Origin: Massilia sp. Root133
GTDB taxonomy: Bacteria; Pseudomonadota; Gammaproteobacteria; Burkholderiales; Burkholderiaceae_D
Reading direction: 5' to 3'
Assembly (NCBI RefSeq): GCF_001426525.1
Contig: NZ_LMEW01000001.1
Location: forward strand, 128,978-192,977
Length of the DNA stretch: 64,000 nucleotides
Part shown: piece by piece, positions 36,485-46,706 of the stretch
Layout of the letters: the number at the start of each line of letters is the position of its first letter
How positions within the stretch are numbered: position 1 is the stretch's first letter
The notes under the pieces: generated by a model
Databases searched by the model: none
What the model was told of the DNA's origin: nothing
Seen by the model: the letters and a program-made list of their open reading frames with translations, nothing else
Translations under genes and position numbers: made by a program

Positions 36485-37348
36485 TCAGGCCGTCCCCGTC
36501 GCCACCGCGCGCTGCGGATCCGCCGTCCACTCGCTCCACGATCCCGGATACAGCGCCGCACCCGGCATCCCGGCCACTTCCAGCGCCAGCAGGTTGTGGC
36601 ACGCGGTCACGCCGGAACCGCATTGCATGATGGCGTCCTGCGGATCGCCCACCGCCACCCCCAATTCCGCCTTCAGTTGATCCGGCGCCTTGAAGCGGCC
36701 GTCGGCCTGCAGGTTGTCCTTGAAGAAGCGGTTCTTCGCGCCCGGGATGTGGCCGCCGACCGGGTCGATCGTCTCGTTCTCGCCGCGGAAGCGGTCCGGC
36801 GCGCGCGCGTCGACGATGGTCTTGCCGCCGTGTTCCACGTTGTGCAGGATCGCGTTCACGTCGACCGTCGTCACGAGGGCCGGGCGCGAAGCGATGGTGC
36901 CGCGTGCGCGCGGGGCCGGCGTATCGGTGACGACGGGCTGGCCCGCCGCCTGCCAGGCGGGCAGGCCGCCATCCAGCACGGCGACGGCGCCGTGGCCGAC
37001 CCAGCGCAGCATCCACCACAGGCGCGCGGCGTACATGCCGCCGTGCGCATCATAGGCGACGACTTGCGTGTCGTCGTCCACGCCCCAGCCGCGCAGCAGC
37101 TCGATGAACGCGTCCTGCTCCGGCAGCGGATGGCGGCCGCGGAAGTTGCCCGCGGCGTCGCGCCTGGCGCCCGACAGTTCCGTCTCCATGTCGGCGAAGA
37201 CGGCGCCCGGGATGTGGCCGGCCGCATAGGCGTCCCGGCCGGCGGCGAGGTTCATCAAGTCGTGGCGGCAGTCGACGACGACCCATTTGGGGTCATTCAC
37301 GTGTGCGGCCAGTGCGGCGGGTTCGATCAGGGTCGTGAAGCTGGACAT
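36485..37348 (-). CDS. sseA: Sulfurtransferase of the 3-mercaptopyruvate / thiosulfate type
   Basis: Encodes 287 residues, two rhodanese domains. It moves sulfane sulfur to thiophilic acceptors. The second domain holds the active-site loop CGSGVTACH, with the catalytic cysteine in QCGSGVT, the 3-mercaptopyruvate type (CGSGVTA) rather than the thiosulfate CRxGxx type. The first domain carries a degenerate loop. The ATG at 37348 follows AAAGGAG. It is the last gene of a three-gene minus-strand run behind the EamA transporter (9 bases) and the Rieske oxygenase, so a joint sulfur/aromatic function is possible but unproven. Confidence 0.92.
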   Translation of the reverse strand: MSSFTTLIEPAALAAHVNDPKWVVVDCRHDLMNLAAGRDAYAAGHIPGAVFADMETELSGARRDAAGNFRGRHPLPEQDAFIELLRGWGVDDDTQVVAYDAHGGMYAARLWWMLRWVGHGAVAVLDGGLPAWQAAGQPVVTDTPAPRARGTIASRPALVTTVDVNAILHNVEHGGKTIVDARAPDRFRGENETIDPVGGHIPGAKNRFFKDNLQADGRFKAPDQLKAELGVAVGDPQDAIMQCGSGVTACHNLLALEVAGMPGAALYPGSWSEWTADPQRAVATGTA

Positions 37349-37357
37349 GGCACTCCT

Positions 37358-38269
37358 TTATTCGCTGGCGATGGGATCGGTTTCCTTGACGACGGCGCCG
37401 CGCGCCGTGCGCGTCGTATTGTAGAACGTCGCGGCGATCCCGGAGGCCAGGATCACGCCCATGCCCAGCCAGACGTGCCAGTCGAACACGTCGCCCCACA
37501 GCATCATGCCCCACAGGCTGGAAAAGACGATGCCCGTGTACTGCAGGTTGGCGACGACGAGCACCTTGCCGATGCGGTAGGCGCGCGTCATCGCGATCTG
37601 GGCGCCCAGGCCGCTGGCGGCGATCGCCAGCAGCAGGCCCATGCCGTGCCACGATTGCGGGCGGAACGTATTCATGCCGTTGCCGAGCAGCGAGCCGACG
37701 AGGCCCGCCAGGCCCATCGTGACGGAAAAATAGAACACGACGCGGTATTCCGGCTCGCCCATCTGGCCCAGGCGGCGCACCTGCATATAGGCCATCGCGG
37801 CGATCACGGACGAGCCGATGGCGACGAGGCCGCCGACCCATTCATGCGTCTCGACGGCCGGCCGCAGCACGAGCGTCACGCCGACGAAGCTCATGGCGAT
37901 GGCGAGGGCCAGCGGCCATTCGGGCAAGCCCTTGCCGCGCCACCAGCCGGTGACGAACATGTAGGCGGCGAGCCAGATCGGCGCCATGTAGTTGAGGGTC
38001 ACGGCGGTCGCCAGCGGCAGTTTGGCGATCGCGTAGAACCACATCCACAGCGAGACCACGCCGACGACGCTGCGCCACAGGTGTTCTTTCGGGAAGGGTG
38101 TCTTGAAGTTGCCGCCCTGCAGGCGGATCATCGGGAGCAACAGCAGGGCGCCGATGACACCCCGGTACATCACGATTTCCGAGGTCGAGTAGAGCGAGGA
38201 AGCCAGCTTCACTGCCGCGCCCATGGCGGCGAACAGGAAGCTGGCGAACAACATCCAGAGTGGGGCCAT
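37358..38269 (-). CDS. EamA / DMT family transporter
   Basis: Encodes 303 residues with about ten hydrophobic helices in two EamA repeats (for example SLYSTSEIVMYRGVIGALLLLPMI and GLVAIGSSVIAAMAYMQVRRLG). The DMT fold typically exports metabolites or amino acids. The C-terminus is charged and cytoplasmic. It is 13 bases beyond the Rieske gene and 9 before the sulfurtransferase on the same strand. The start is the ATG at 38269; the ribosome site is weak, which fits a downstream gene of an operon. Confidence 0.88.
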   Translation of the reverse strand: MAPLWMLFASFLFAAMGAAVKLASSLYSTSEIVMYRGVIGALLLLPMIRLQGGNFKTPFPKEHLWRSVVGVVSLWMWFYAIAKLPLATAVTLNYMAPIWLAAYMFVTGWWRGKGLPEWPLALAIAMSFVGVTLVLRPAVETHEWVGGLVAIGSSVIAAMAYMQVRRLGQMGEPEYRVVFYFSVTMGLAGLVGSLLGNGMNTFRPQSWHGMGLLLAIAASGLGAQIAMTRAYRIGKVLVVANLQYTGIVFSSLWGMMLWGDVFDWHVWLGMGVILASGIAATFYNTTRTARGAVVKETDPIASE

Positions 38270-38282
38270 CAGCGACTAACCA

Positions 38283-39398
38283 TCACATCCCCGGAGGAAT
38301 ATCGTCGAGTTTGCCGCGATACCACTCGTGGAAGTGCTGCATGCCGTCTTCCATCGGCGACTGGTACGGCCCCGCCTCGGTCACGCCGCGCGCCATCAGC
38401 GCCTTGCGGCCGGCGTCCATGCGCAGGGCGATCTCGTCGTCCTCGACGCACGTCTCCATGTAGGCGGCGCGTTCCGCGTCGACGAAGCCGCGCTCGAACA
38501 GGACGAATTCTTCCGGGTAGTAGAACTCGACGACGTTGCGCGTCTTCTGCGGACCCAGCGGCCACAGGGTCGACACGACCAGCACGTTCGGATACCACTC
38601 GACCATGATGTTCGGATACAGGGTCAGCCAGATCGCGCCGTATTTCGGTGCCTGGCCGTTGTTGAACTTCAGGACCTGTTCCTGCCACGCCTTGTAGGCC
38701 GGCGAGCCGGACTTCTGCAGGCCGCGATGCACGCCCACGGTCTGGACGCTGTAGTCCGGACCGAATTCCCAGCGCAGGTCGTCGCAGCTGACGAAGTTGC
38801 CCAGGCCCGGGTGGAAGGGCTCGACGTGGTAATCCTCCAGGTAGACCTCGATGAAGGTCTTCCAGTTGTAGTCGCAGTCGTGCACCTCGACGTGGTCGAA
38901 CATATAGCCCGAGAAATCCAGGTCCTTCGTGACGGACATGTGCTTCAGCTTGTCCATCACGTCGTAGCCGTTCTGTTCGAACAGCAGGCCGTTCCAGTTC
39001 TGCAGCGGCGTCCTGGACAGGTTCAGGCAGGGCGTGTCCGCGAAATGCGGTGCGCCGATCAGCTCGCCCTTCAGGTCGTAGGTCCAGCGGTGCAGCGGGC
39101 AGACGATGTTCTTGGCGTTCCCCCGGCCATTGAACATCAGTGCCTGGCGGTGGCGGCAGACGTTCGACATCAACTCGATGCCCTGTGCGTTGCGCACCAG
39201 CATGCGACCCTCGTTCTCCGATTTCAGGGTCGCGAAATCGCCCTTCTCGGGAACCATCAACTCGTGCCCGACATAGCGGGGGCCCTTGAGAAACAATTGC
39301 TGCAATTCACGCTGCAACAGCGCGTCGTCGAAGTAGACATTTACCGGAAGCTGGGCGAGCGAACGCGCCAGCTTGGCGTGGGTAGCCAGATCGGACAT
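38283..39398 (-). CDS. Rieske [2Fe-2S] aromatic ring-hydroxylating oxygenase, alpha subunit type
   Basis: Encodes 371 residues. The Rieske cluster is bound by CRH and CPLH (SNVCRHRQALMFNGRGNAKNIVCPLHRW). The catalytic domain carries the mononuclear iron facial triad in EVYLEDYHVEPFHPG (two His and later Asp). A typical oxygenase of this class would need a reductase, which is not encoded nearby. The substrate is unknown. The start is the ATG at 39398 with AAAGGGGGG upstream, and it heads the run with the EamA transporter and the sulfurtransferase. Confidence 0.93.
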   Translation of the reverse strand: MSDLATHAKLARSLAQLPVNVYFDDALLQRELQQLFLKGPRYVGHELMVPEKGDFATLKSENEGRMLVRNAQGIELMSNVCRHRQALMFNGRGNAKNIVCPLHRWTYDLKGELIGAPHFADTPCLNLSRTPLQNWNGLLFEQNGYDVMDKLKHMSVTKDLDFSGYMFDHVEVHDCDYNWKTFIEVYLEDYHVEPFHPGLGNFVSCDDLRWEFGPDYSVQTVGVHRGLQKSGSPAYKAWQEQVLKFNNGQAPKYGAIWLTLYPNIMVEWYPNVLVVSTLWPLGPQKTRNVVEFYYPEEFVLFERGFVDAERAAYMETCVEDDEIALRMDAGRKALMARGVTEAGPYQSPMEDGMQHFHEWYRGKLDDIPPGM

Positions 39399-39867
39399 CC
39401 CAACCCCCCTTTACACAGATTTCAGCCAAAGAAGAGAAAGAATCCGAGAACCAGTATTTTTAGGGGAGCATGGAGATCTCCGGTGTGCAGCGCAGCGTGG
39501 TCGAGCGCGCACGCTCGAGGCGTCGCAACCCGACCAACAATGCTTCCGCTTATTCGGAGTTCTCGCTCCTTTAAAGAGCGGAATACGGTATTTCGGAGAC
39601 AGAACCGGAGATTATAGCCTGTAAAAGGCCCTCCAGTCCCGGACCGGCTCGTGGTTGTGGTACGTGGGTGTTCAAAAATTGCCTAAACGGCATCGTTTTC
39701 ATGAATCCCGGGGCGCTTTGCGATAAAATGTATCCTTGCTTGCAAGTTGGCGGCGACAGGCGCACCGTTCATGTCGAAACAGGATTGTTTAGAATAAGCG
39801 ATTAGACTGGCATGCCGCGCACGGGTTGCGCGTGGCGTCGCCCGGCCCCGAATCGATCAAACTCATT
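39399..39867. other. Intergenic region between the Rieske operon and xseB
   Basis: This 469-base stretch separates divergent genes and has no coding sequence I can support. It is less GC-rich from about 39600. It contains a short hairpin (CGAGCG-CGCA-CGCTCG, near 39505-39520). It must carry the promoters of the Rieske operon and of xseB-ispA-dxs, but I cannot place either with confidence. Confidence 0.4.
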
Positions 39868-40155
39868 ATGCCAAATAAAACAAACGCGGAGAGCGCCGCA
39901 CCACCGGCCGCCGCGAGCGCAGCGGCGTCCGCACCGCCCGAATCCTTCGAGCAGGCGATGGCCGAACTGGCCCAACTCGTGACGCAAATGGAAAGTGGGC
40001 AATTGCCCCTGGAAGCCTCGGTCGCCGCGTATGCACGCGGTTCCGAGCTCGTGCGCTATTGCGCGGCCCAGCTGGAAAAAGTCGAGTCCCAGGTCAAGGT
40101 CCTGGAAGGCGAGATGCTCAAGCCGTTCAGCGCCGACGGCGAGGACGACGTATGA
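39868..40155 (+). CDS. xseB: XseB, exodeoxyribonuclease VII small subunit
   Basis: Encodes 95 residues starting at the ATG at 39868. After an Ala/Pro-rich N-terminus it reads ESFEQAMAELAQLVTQMESGQLPLEASVAAYARGSELVRYC, the usual helical-pair signature of XseB. ExoVII (XseA plus several XseB) degrades single-stranded DNA. The ATG has no strong Shine-Dalgarno match. The stop overlaps the ispA start by four bases (ATGA), giving translational coupling in the xseB-ispA-dxs order known from many proteobacteria. Confidence 0.93.
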   Translation: MPNKTNAESAAPPAAASAAASAPPESFEQAMAELAQLVTQMESGQLPLEASVAAYARGSELVRYCAAQLEKVESQVKVLEGEMLKPFSADGEDDV

Positions 40156-41048
40156 GCGCGCCGCAGGCGTTCCCGGCCTGGATGAAGGCCGTGCAGGCCG
40201 ACGCGGAGTCTGCCCTCGACCGCTTCCTGCCGGCTGGGAGCCAGGCGCCGGCCAGGCTGCACGAAGCGATGCGCTACACGGCGCTGGGCGGCGGCAAGCG
40301 CGTGCGACCGCTGCTCGTGCATGCGAGCGGCGCCCTGTTCGGCGCGGATGCGGATGCGCTCGCGCGCGCCGCCAGCGCCGTCGAGATGATCCACGTGTAT
40401 TCCCTCGTGCACGACGACATGCCGTGCATGGACGACGACGCCCTGCGCCGCGGCAAGCCGACGGTGCACGTGGCGTACGACGAAGCGACGGCGCTGCTCG
40501 TGGGCGACGCGCTGCAGGCGCAAGCCTTCGAGGTGCTGGCCGGCACGACGACCGTCCCGGCCGCGCGCACCGTCACGATGCTGCGCCTGCTGGCCGAAGC
40601 GGCCGGCAGCAAGGGCATGTGCGGCGGCCAGGCGATCGACCTGGACAGCGTCGGCATCAGCCTCACGCTCGAACAGCTGGAGCGCATGCACCAGCTCAAG
40701 ACGGGCGCCATGCTGCGCGTGTCCGTGCTGCTGGGCGCGCTGGCCGGCCGCGACCTCGCATCGCACGAGCAGGAAGCCCTGGGCGCGTACTCGCGCGCCA
40801 TCGGCCTCGCGTTCCAGGTCGTGGACGATATCCTCGACGCGACCGCCGACTCGGCCACGCTGGGCAAGACGGCCGGCAAGGATGCCGCCGACAACAAGCC
40901 GACCTATGTGTCGATCCTTGGGCTGGAGCCGTCGAAGGCGCTGGCGGAACAATTGCGGCAGCAGGCGCACGACGCGCTCGCGCCGTTCGGAGAACAAGCA
41001 CTGCGGCTGCGCGAGATCGCGGACCTGATCGTGCAGCGGAAGGCATAA
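40152..41048 (+). CDS. ispA: IspA, (2E,6E)-farnesyl diphosphate synthase
   Basis: Encodes 298 residues. It condenses isopentenyl diphosphate with dimethylallyl and geranyl diphosphate. The first aspartate-rich motif is DDMPCMDDD and the second is FQVVDDILDAT. GGGKRVRP near residue 50 binds the diphosphate. The start is the ATG at 40152, overlapping the xseB stop; a longer upstream frame exists but is in xseB's shadow. The stop abuts the dxs ATG. Confidence 0.96.
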   Translation: MSAPQAFPAWMKAVQADAESALDRFLPAGSQAPARLHEAMRYTALGGGKRVRPLLVHASGALFGADADALARAASAVEMIHVYSLVHDDMPCMDDDALRRGKPTVHVAYDEATALLVGDALQAQAFEVLAGTTTVPAARTVTMLRLLAEAAGSKGMCGGQAIDLDSVGISLTLEQLERMHQLKTGAMLRVSVLLGALAGRDLASHEQEALGAYSRAIGLAFQVVDDILDATADSATLGKTAGKDAADNKPTYVSILGLEPSKALAEQLRQQAHDALAPFGEQALRLREIADLIVQRKA

Positions 41049-42917
41049 ATGAAACTGCTAGATACCATCAACGACCCGGCCGACCTGCGCAAGCTGCCGC
41101 GCACCCAGCTCACGCCGCTGGCCCATGAACTGCGCCAGTTCCTGCTCGATTCCGTGTCGAAGACGGGTGGCCACCTGTCGTCCAACCTCGGCACCGTCGA
41201 GCTGACGATCGCGCTGCACTACGTGTTCAACACGCCGGAAGACCGCATCGTGTGGGACGTCGGCCACCAGACCTATTCGCACAAGATCCTCACGGGCCGG
41301 CGCGAGCGCATGCCGAGCCTGCGCCAGCTGAACGGCCTGTCCGGCTTCCCCAAGCGCGACGAAAGCGAGTACGACACGTTCGGCACCGCGCACTCGTCGA
41401 CGTCGATCTCGGCGGCCCTGGGCATGGCGACGGCCGCGAAGATCAAGGGTGAGAAACGCAAGGCGATCGCCGTCATCGGCGACGGCTCCATGACCGCCGG
41501 CATGGCGTTCGAGGCGCTGAACAACGCGGGCGTCGAGGACGACGTCGACCTGCTCGTCGTCCTGAACGACAACGACATGTCGATCTCGCCGCCGGTCGGC
41601 GCATTGAACCGTTACCTGGCGCGCCTGATGTCGGGCCAGTTCTACGCGGCCGCGAAAAACGTCGGCAAGACGATGCTGCCCGCGCCGATGCTGGAACTGG
41701 CGAAGAAGCTGGAAGAACACGCGAAGGGGATGGTCGTCCCGGCCACGATGTTCGAGGAATTCGGTTTCAATTACATCGGCCCGATCGACGGCCATGACCT
41801 CGATTCCTTGATCCCGACGCTGGAAAACATCAAGAAGCTCAAGGGCCCGCAATTCCTGCACGTCGTGACGAAGAAGGGGCAGGGCTACAAGCTGGCCGAG
41901 GCCGAGCCGATCCTCTACCACGGCACGGGTAAATTCAATCCGAGCGAAGGCATCAAGCCCGCCAAGGCGACCAGGATCACGTACACCGAGGTGTTCGGCA
42001 ACTGGCTGTGCGACATGGCGCATGTCGACAAGCGCCTGGTCGGCATCACGCCGGCGATGCGCGAAGGCTCGGGCATGGTCCGCTTCAACCAGGAATACCC
42101 GGACCGCTACTTCGACGTCGGCATCGCCGAGCAGCATTCGGTGACGTTCGCGGGCGGCCTGGCAACGGAAGGCATGAAGCCCGTCGTCGCGATCTACTCG
42201 ACGTTCCTGCAGCGCGCCTACGACCAGCTGATCCACGACGTGGCGCTGCAGAACCTGGACGTGACGTTCGCGCTGGACCGCGCGGGCCTCGTCGGCGCCG
42301 ACGGCGCCACGCACGCGGGCAACTACGACATCGCCTACCTGCGCTGCATCCCGAACATGGTCGTGATGGCGCCGTCGGACGAGAACGAGTGCCGCAAGAT
42401 GCTGACGACGGCCTACCGTTTCGACGGCCCGGCCGCCGTGCGCTATCCGCGCGGTGCGGGTATCGGCGCGGTCATCGAGCCGGCGCTGGACGTCATCGAG
42501 ATCGGCAAGGGCATCGTCAAGCGCGAAGGCAAGGGCGTCGCGATCCTGGCCTTCGGTTCGATGGTGGCGCCGAGCATCAAAGCGGCCGACGGCCTGAACG
42601 CGACCGTCGCCGACATGCGCTTCGTGAAGCCGCTGGACGTGGAACTGGTGAAGCAGCTGGCGCAGAACCACGACTACCTGGTGACGGTGGAAGAGGGCTG
42701 CACGATGGGCGGCGCCGGTTCCGCCGTGGCCGAGGCGCTGGCGGAGGCGGGCATCGCCAAACCGCTGCTGATCCTGGGCCTGCCCGACCGTTTCATCGAC
42801 CACGGCGACCCGGCGCTGCTGCTGGCGTCCGTCGGCCTGGATGCGCACGGTATCGGGAAGTCCATCCGCGAACGCTTCGGCATCGGCGAACCGCGCCTGG
42901 TGGTCAACAACACCTGA
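41049..42917 (+). CDS. dxs: Dxs, 1-deoxy-D-xylulose-5-phosphate synthase
   Basis: Encodes 622 residues. It condenses pyruvate with glyceraldehyde-3-phosphate in the first step of the methylerythritol phosphate pathway. The thiamine diphosphate motif is [18 protein letters not shown] to NDNDMSIS, and the catalytic glutamate region is [15 protein letters not shown]. The pyrimidine, PP and C-terminal transketolase domains are in order. The ATG begins exactly at the base after the ispA TAA, so translation is coupled. It supplies IspA's precursors. Confidence 0.97.
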   Translation: MKLLDTINDPADLRKLPRTQLTPLAHELRQFLLDSVSKTGGHLSSNLGTVELTIALHYVFNTPEDRIVWDVGHQTYSHKILTGRRERMPSLRQLNGLSGFPKRDESEYDTFGTAHSSTSISAALGMATAAKIKGEKRKAIAVIGDGSMTAGMAFEALNNAGVEDDVDLLVVLNDNDMSISPPVGALNRYLARLMSGQFYAAAKNVGKTMLPAPMLELAKKLEEHAKGMVVPATMFEEFGFNYIGPIDGHDLDSLIPTLENIKKLKGPQFLHVVTKKGQGYKLAEAEPILYHGTGKFNPSEGIKPAKATRITYTEVFGNWLCDMAHVDKRLVGITPAMREGSGMVRFNQEYPDRYFDVGIAEQHSVTFAGGLATEGMKPVVAIYSTFLQRAYDQLIHDVALQNLDVTFALDRAGLVGADGATHAGNYDIAYLRCIPNMVVMAPSDENECRKMLTTAYRFDGPAAVRYPRGAGIGAVIEPALDVIEIGKGIVKREGKGVAILAFGSMVAPSIKAADGLNATVADMRFVKPLDVELVKQLAQNHDYLVTVEEGCTMGGAGSAVAEALAEAGIAKPLLILGLPDRFIDHGDPALLLASVGLDAHGIGKSIRERFGIGEPRLVVNNT

Positions 42918-42942
42918 CCCTGCGCAGTTTGCCCCTTTGAAG

Positions 42943-42978
42943 AACGCCATCCCGGCCCGTCCGGCGGTGGCGTTTTTT
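42943..42978 (+). terminator. Rho-independent terminator of xseB-ispA-dxs
   Basis: AACGCCA (42943-42949) pairs with TGGCGTT (42968-42974), with inner CCGG/CCGG pairing, followed by TTTTTT. It lies 26 bases after the dxs stop. Confidence 0.85.
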
Positions 42979-43054
42979 GCTATGGCGAATCGGCCGACGC
43001 GTCTGTCGCGACAGCCCTATAATGCCGCCTCATCGACTATCGAAAGCACCGTTC

Positions 43055-44977
43055 ATGCTTTCCCCCGCCCTGTTCGAAGCCGTCTTCACTCGCTCCCCGA
43101 GCGGGCATTACCTCTTGTCGCCCACGCCGGAAGCCACCATCCTCGCCGTCAACGACGCGTTCCTGCAAGCGTCGGGGCGCACGCGCGAGGAGCTGGTGGG
43201 CGTCAGCCTGTTCGCGGCGTTCCCGCGCAACCCCGACGACCCCGCCGATACGGGTGAAACGGTCTTGCGCCGCTCCATCGCGCGCGTCATCGCGACGGGC
43301 CGGCCGGATCGGCTGGTGGCCCAGCGCTATCCGATTGCCGTCGTCCTGCCAAACGGCGCGACGGGCTTCGAGGAGCGGTTCTGGAGCGCCGTCAACACGC
43401 CGATCTTCGGTGCCGACGGCACCCTCCTGTGCATCTCGCATACGACCAGCGACGTGACCGACCAGGTGCGGTCCACCGCCGCGATGGCCGAGAGCGAGTC
43501 GCGCTACCGCGCCCTGGCGAATGCGACGGCGGACGTCCTGTACCGCATGAGCCCCGACTGGAGCCAGCTGCGCCAGCTCGACGGGCGCGGCTATCTGAAG
43601 GACACGGCCGACGCGAGCCGCTACTGGATCGACGACTACATCCCGGTGGAAGACCAGGCCCTCATCCACCGTGCGATTGCGGCGGCGATCCACGCCAAGT
43701 CGACGTTCCAGCTGGAACACCGCGTGCGCCGCCTGGACGGCAGCGTGGGCTGGACCTATTCGCGCGCCGTGCCGATGCTCGACGCGCGCGGCGAGATCGA
43801 GGAATGGATCGGCGCCGCCAGCGACATCACGGAACGCAAGCTGGCCGAGGAAAAGCTGAGGGAATCCGACCGCCGCAAGGACGAGTTCCTCGCGATGCTG
43901 GCGCACGAGCTCAGGAACCCGCTGGCGCCCATCGGCGCCGCGGCCGCGCTGCTGCAGCGCGCGCGGCTGGACGAAGGCCTCGTGCGCAAGACGAGCGAGA
44001 TCATCGGCCGCCAGGTCGCCCACATGACGGAGCTCATCGACGACCTGCTGGACGTCTCGCGCGTCACCCGCGGCCAGGTCGAGCTGGACGAGGCTGCGCT
44101 GGACATGCGCGCCATCGTGGCCGACGCGGTGGAGCAGGTCATGCCGCTCGTCCGTACCCGGCACCAGCAGCTGGACGTGGACGTCCCTGCGCAACCCATG
44201 CCCGTGATGGGCGACGCGAAGCGCCTCGTGCAAGTCCTCGCCAACCTGCTCAACAACGCCGCCAAGTACACGCAGGAGGGCGGCCGGCTGCGGCTCGCGG
44301 CCAGGGTGCGGGGCAACGAGGTGGTTGTCGATGTCGTCGACAACGGCATCGGCATGGCGCCGGAACTGGTGGCGCGCGCATTCGACCTGTTCGCCCAGGC
44401 CGAGCGCACGTCGGACCGCGCCTCCGGCGGACTGGGACTGGGCCTGGCGCTCGTGAGGAGCCTCGTCGAGCTGCACGGCGGCACCGTCGCGTGCGAGAGT
44501 GCGGGGCCGGGCCGGGGCAGCCGTTTCACGGTGACCCTGCCGCTCATCGCGGCAGGCGCCGAGCCGGCCGGGCGGCGCGACGGCGCGCATGCGGCGGCGC
44601 AGGAAAGCAGCATGTCGATCATGGTGGTGGACGACAACGTCGACGCGGCCGAGACGCTGGGCCTGCTGCTGGAAGCGTCCGGGCACCGCGTGAGCGTCGA
44701 GCACGATCCGCTGCGCGCGCTGGAGCGGTCGCGCACGGAGGCGCCGCAGGTGTGCCTGCTCGACATCGGCCTGCCGGGCATGGACGGCTACGAACTGGCA
44801 CGGCGCCTGCGCGCGCAACCTTCCACCGCGCACGCGTTCCTTGTCGCCATCACCGGCTACGGCCAGGACAGCGACCGCCGGCTCGCTGCGGAGGCAGGCT
44901 TCGACAGGCACCTCGTCAAGCCGATCGATCTCGATACGCTGCGGGACGCGCTGGCTGGCGCGTCCCGCACTACTTGA
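43055..44977 (+). CDS. Hybrid sensor histidine kinase with two PAS domains and a C-terminal receiver
   Basis: Encodes 640 residues from the ATG at 43055. A TATAAT at 43018-43023 precedes it. Residues about 1-140 and 145-265 are PAS-type sensors ([16 protein letters not shown], and [26 protein letters not shown]). HisKA lies at about 275-345 with the phosphorylated histidine H284 ([15 protein letters not shown]). HATPase_c follows ([29 protein letters not shown]). A receiver starts near residue 520 (SIMVVDDN) with D570 in [12 protein letters not shown]. There is no membrane helix, so the kinase is cytoplasmic. No dedicated response regulator is adjacent. Confidence 0.94.
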   Translation: MLSPALFEAVFTRSPSGHYLLSPTPEATILAVNDAFLQASGRTREELVGVSLFAAFPRNPDDPADTGETVLRRSIARVIATGRPDRLVAQRYPIAVVLPNGATGFEERFWSAVNTPIFGADGTLLCISHTTSDVTDQVRSTAAMAESESRYRALANATADVLYRMSPDWSQLRQLDGRGYLKDTADASRYWIDDYIPVEDQALIHRAIAAAIHAKSTFQLEHRVRRLDGSVGWTYSRAVPMLDARGEIEEWIGAASDITERKLAEEKLRESDRRKDEFLAMLAHELRNPLAPIGAAAALLQRARLDEGLVRKTSEIIGRQVAHMTELIDDLLDVSRVTRGQVELDEAALDMRAIVADAVEQVMPLVRTRHQQLDVDVPAQPMPVMGDAKRLVQVLANLLNNAAKYTQEGGRLRLAARVRGNEVVVDVVDNGIGMAPELVARAFDLFAQAERTSDRASGGLGLGLALVRSLVELHGGTVACESAGPGRGSRFTVTLPLIAAGAEPAGRRDGAHAAAQESSMSIMVVDDNVDAAETLGLLLEASGHRVSVEHDPLRALERSRTEAPQVCLLDIGLPGMDGYELARRLRAQPSTAHAFLVAITGYGQDSDRRLAAEAGFDRHLVKPIDLDTLRDALAGASRTT

Positions 44978-45665
44978 ACAGGTCCTCGGCGCGGCGGTAC
45001 AGGATCCACGACGTGGCCACGTATTTGTCGCCGCTCGTCGCGACGTGGCCCTTGTGCGTGTGGGTAAAGCCGGCCGGGGCGATGACCAGCCGGCCCTGGC
45101 GCGCCTCGACCTTGCGGCCCTGGTACAGGAATTCCGTCGCGCCGCCGTCCGCCACGTCGTTCAGGTAGAACTGGAACAGCAGCACGCGGTGCAGGGTCTC
45201 GCAGCTCGCGTTCTGCGGATAGATCTCGGAATGCCAGTGGTGGTAGCCGCCGCTGCCGCGCAGGTACTTCTGCAGGTTGATGGCGCCGAGACGGTACAGC
45301 GCCTGGACCAGCGCATCGAGGTGCGGGCGGCCGCATTCGTCGAAGTTGTCCAGCGAGAGCGCCACCGGCTGGCCCGTCGTCGGATGCGCCACCGTGGGCG
45401 CGAGGGCGCCCAGCAGCAGGGCGCGGTAGCGGTCCATGTACTCGACCAGGTGGCGCCGCACGGCCGTCGCCATCAGGTTGCACACGTCGTGCCATTCCTT
45501 GTGCTGGCTGATGGTGACGTCCCAGCTGTCCTTCTTTGCCACGTCCACGCCCATGCCCGTGCGGCCGCGCTGGTGCTTGTCGCTGGCCTCGAACCGTTCG
45601 AGGATGTGGGCGCATTGCGCGGGCGTGAGGGCGCCGTCGTAGATGCCGATGAAATCGTCGCTCAT
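44970..45665 (-). CDS. 2-oxoglutarate/Fe(II)-dependent dioxygenase, PKHD/prolyl 4-hydroxylase type
   Basis: Encodes 231 residues from the ATG at 45665, with GAGAGGA upstream. The jelly-roll iron ligands read as HSE in GYHHWHSEIYPQN (proximal) and a distal His in AGFTHTHKGH, with the 2-oxoglutarate arginine proposed in KVEARQGRLVIAPA. The N-terminus (PAQCAHILERFEASDKHQRGRTG) resembles P4H proteins. The proximal His-x-Glu in place of His-x-Asp is a minor variation. The ATG overlaps the rhomboid stop by four bases, so the two are translated together. It converges with the histidine kinase (8-base overlap). Confidence 0.87.
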   Translation of the reverse strand: MSDDFIGIYDGALTPAQCAHILERFEASDKHQRGRTGMGVDVAKKDSWDVTISQHKEWHDVCNLMATAVRRHLVEYMDRYRALLLGALAPTVAHPTTGQPVALSLDNFDECGRPHLDALVQALYRLGAINLQKYLRGSGGYHHWHSEIYPQNASCETLHRVLLFQFYLNDVADGGATEFLYQGRKVEARQGRLVIAPAGFTHTHKGHVATSGDKYVATSWILYRRAEDLFK

Positions 45666-46696
45666 GTCGTCCTCTCCGCCGGCACGTGCAGCGAGCGCGC
45701 CAGCAGGTGGCCGGCCAGCCAGCCGCCGATGAGGCCCCCGATGTGGGCCGCGTTGTCCGTGTGCGGATACAAAAAGCCCGCCGCCAGGTTGAACGCCAGG
45801 AACGGCAGCAGCGTGCCGCGCAGGTCGTTGACGACGGTGGGCGGGATGCCGCTGTTCTCGCGCCGCATGAACGCGAACAGGCCGCCGACGATGCCGAAGA
45901 TGGCGCCGGACGCGCCCACGCTGTTCACGTGCGGATTCCACGTCACGCTGGCGATGCCGCCGCACAGGCCGGCGACCAGGTACAGCGCGCTGAAGCGCAG
46001 GCTGCCAAACAGGCGCTCGACCAACTGGCCCACCTGCCACAGCGCGATCATGTTGAATGCCAGGTGCAGCAGGCTCCCGTGCAGGAACAGCGACGTGAGG
46101 AGACGCCACCATTCCCCGTGCAGCGTCCGGTCGCCCACGTTCGACCCCCAGATGACGAGTTGCGCCGAGCGCAGCATCGCGTCGTAGGCAGAGTTCCAGC
46201 CCCAGCCCAGCATCGATCCCATCGCACCGCCGGGCAGGCTGCGGCGTACGAGCCACATGAGGAAGTAGATGCCGATGTTCAGCGCCAGCAGAGTCCAGAT
46301 CACGGGCGTCGACGGGCTCCAGTAATCGATCCGGTCGTGGAAGGCGTTGCGTTCCGCGTGGGCCACGGCGAAGGCTTCGGTCTGGCGCGCGGGCAGCAGC
46401 GCGAGGAGCCGTTGCGCCGTCGCCGCGTCCGGCGCGGAAAAGCCGACGGCCAGGTTCTCGCGCACGCCCAGCACGTGGAAATACACGTCCTCGCCTTCGC
46501 TGTATGCGTTGACGATGTCGACCATGCGCAGCCGGTGTTCCGCGCGCGCCGGAAAACGGAACGAGCGGTGGGTGCTGCCGCGCACGACAACGAAGTCGGG
46601 TTCGACGACGACCTGGCCCTTGCCCTGGAAGTGGAACGGATTGGCCGGCCAGTTGGCGCGGCCGGCGTGGAAGCGGACGTCGAAGGTTGCCGTCAT
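45662..46696 (-). CDS. Rhomboid family intramembrane serine protease
   Basis: Encodes 344 residues from the ATG at 46696 (GGAG upstream). The first about 135 residues are soluble beta-rich sequence (VVVEPDFVVVRGSTHRSFRFPA and others) that may be a cytoplasmic domain. Six or so membrane helices follow. The catalytic serine is in VGASGAIFGIVGG and the catalytic histidine in NAAHIGGLIGG; HGSLLHLAFNMIALW is the conserved helix with the oxyanion-type His and Asn. It cleaves membrane proteins inside the bilayer. It precedes the 2OG oxygenase with coupled stop/start. Confidence 0.92.
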   Translation of the reverse strand: MTATFDVRFHAGRANWPANPFHFQGKGQVVVEPDFVVVRGSTHRSFRFPARAEHRLRMVDIVNAYSEGEDVYFHVLGVRENLAVGFSAPDAATAQRLLALLPARQTEAFAVAHAERNAFHDRIDYWSPSTPVIWTLLALNIGIYFLMWLVRRSLPGGAMGSMLGWGWNSAYDAMLRSAQLVIWGSNVGDRTLHGEWWRLLTSLFLHGSLLHLAFNMIALWQVGQLVERLFGSLRFSALYLVAGLCGGIASVTWNPHVNSVGASGAIFGIVGGLFAFMRRENSGIPPTVVNDLRGTLLPFLAFNLAAGFLYPHTDNAAHIGGLIGGWLAGHLLARSLHVPAERTT

Positions 46697-46706
46697 CCGC
46701 ACTCCG

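Noticed and set aside
39571..39765. 64-residue minus-strand frame upstream of xseB
   Set aside because: No ribosome binding site, no conserved sequence, and it lies in a region expected to hold two divergent promoters.
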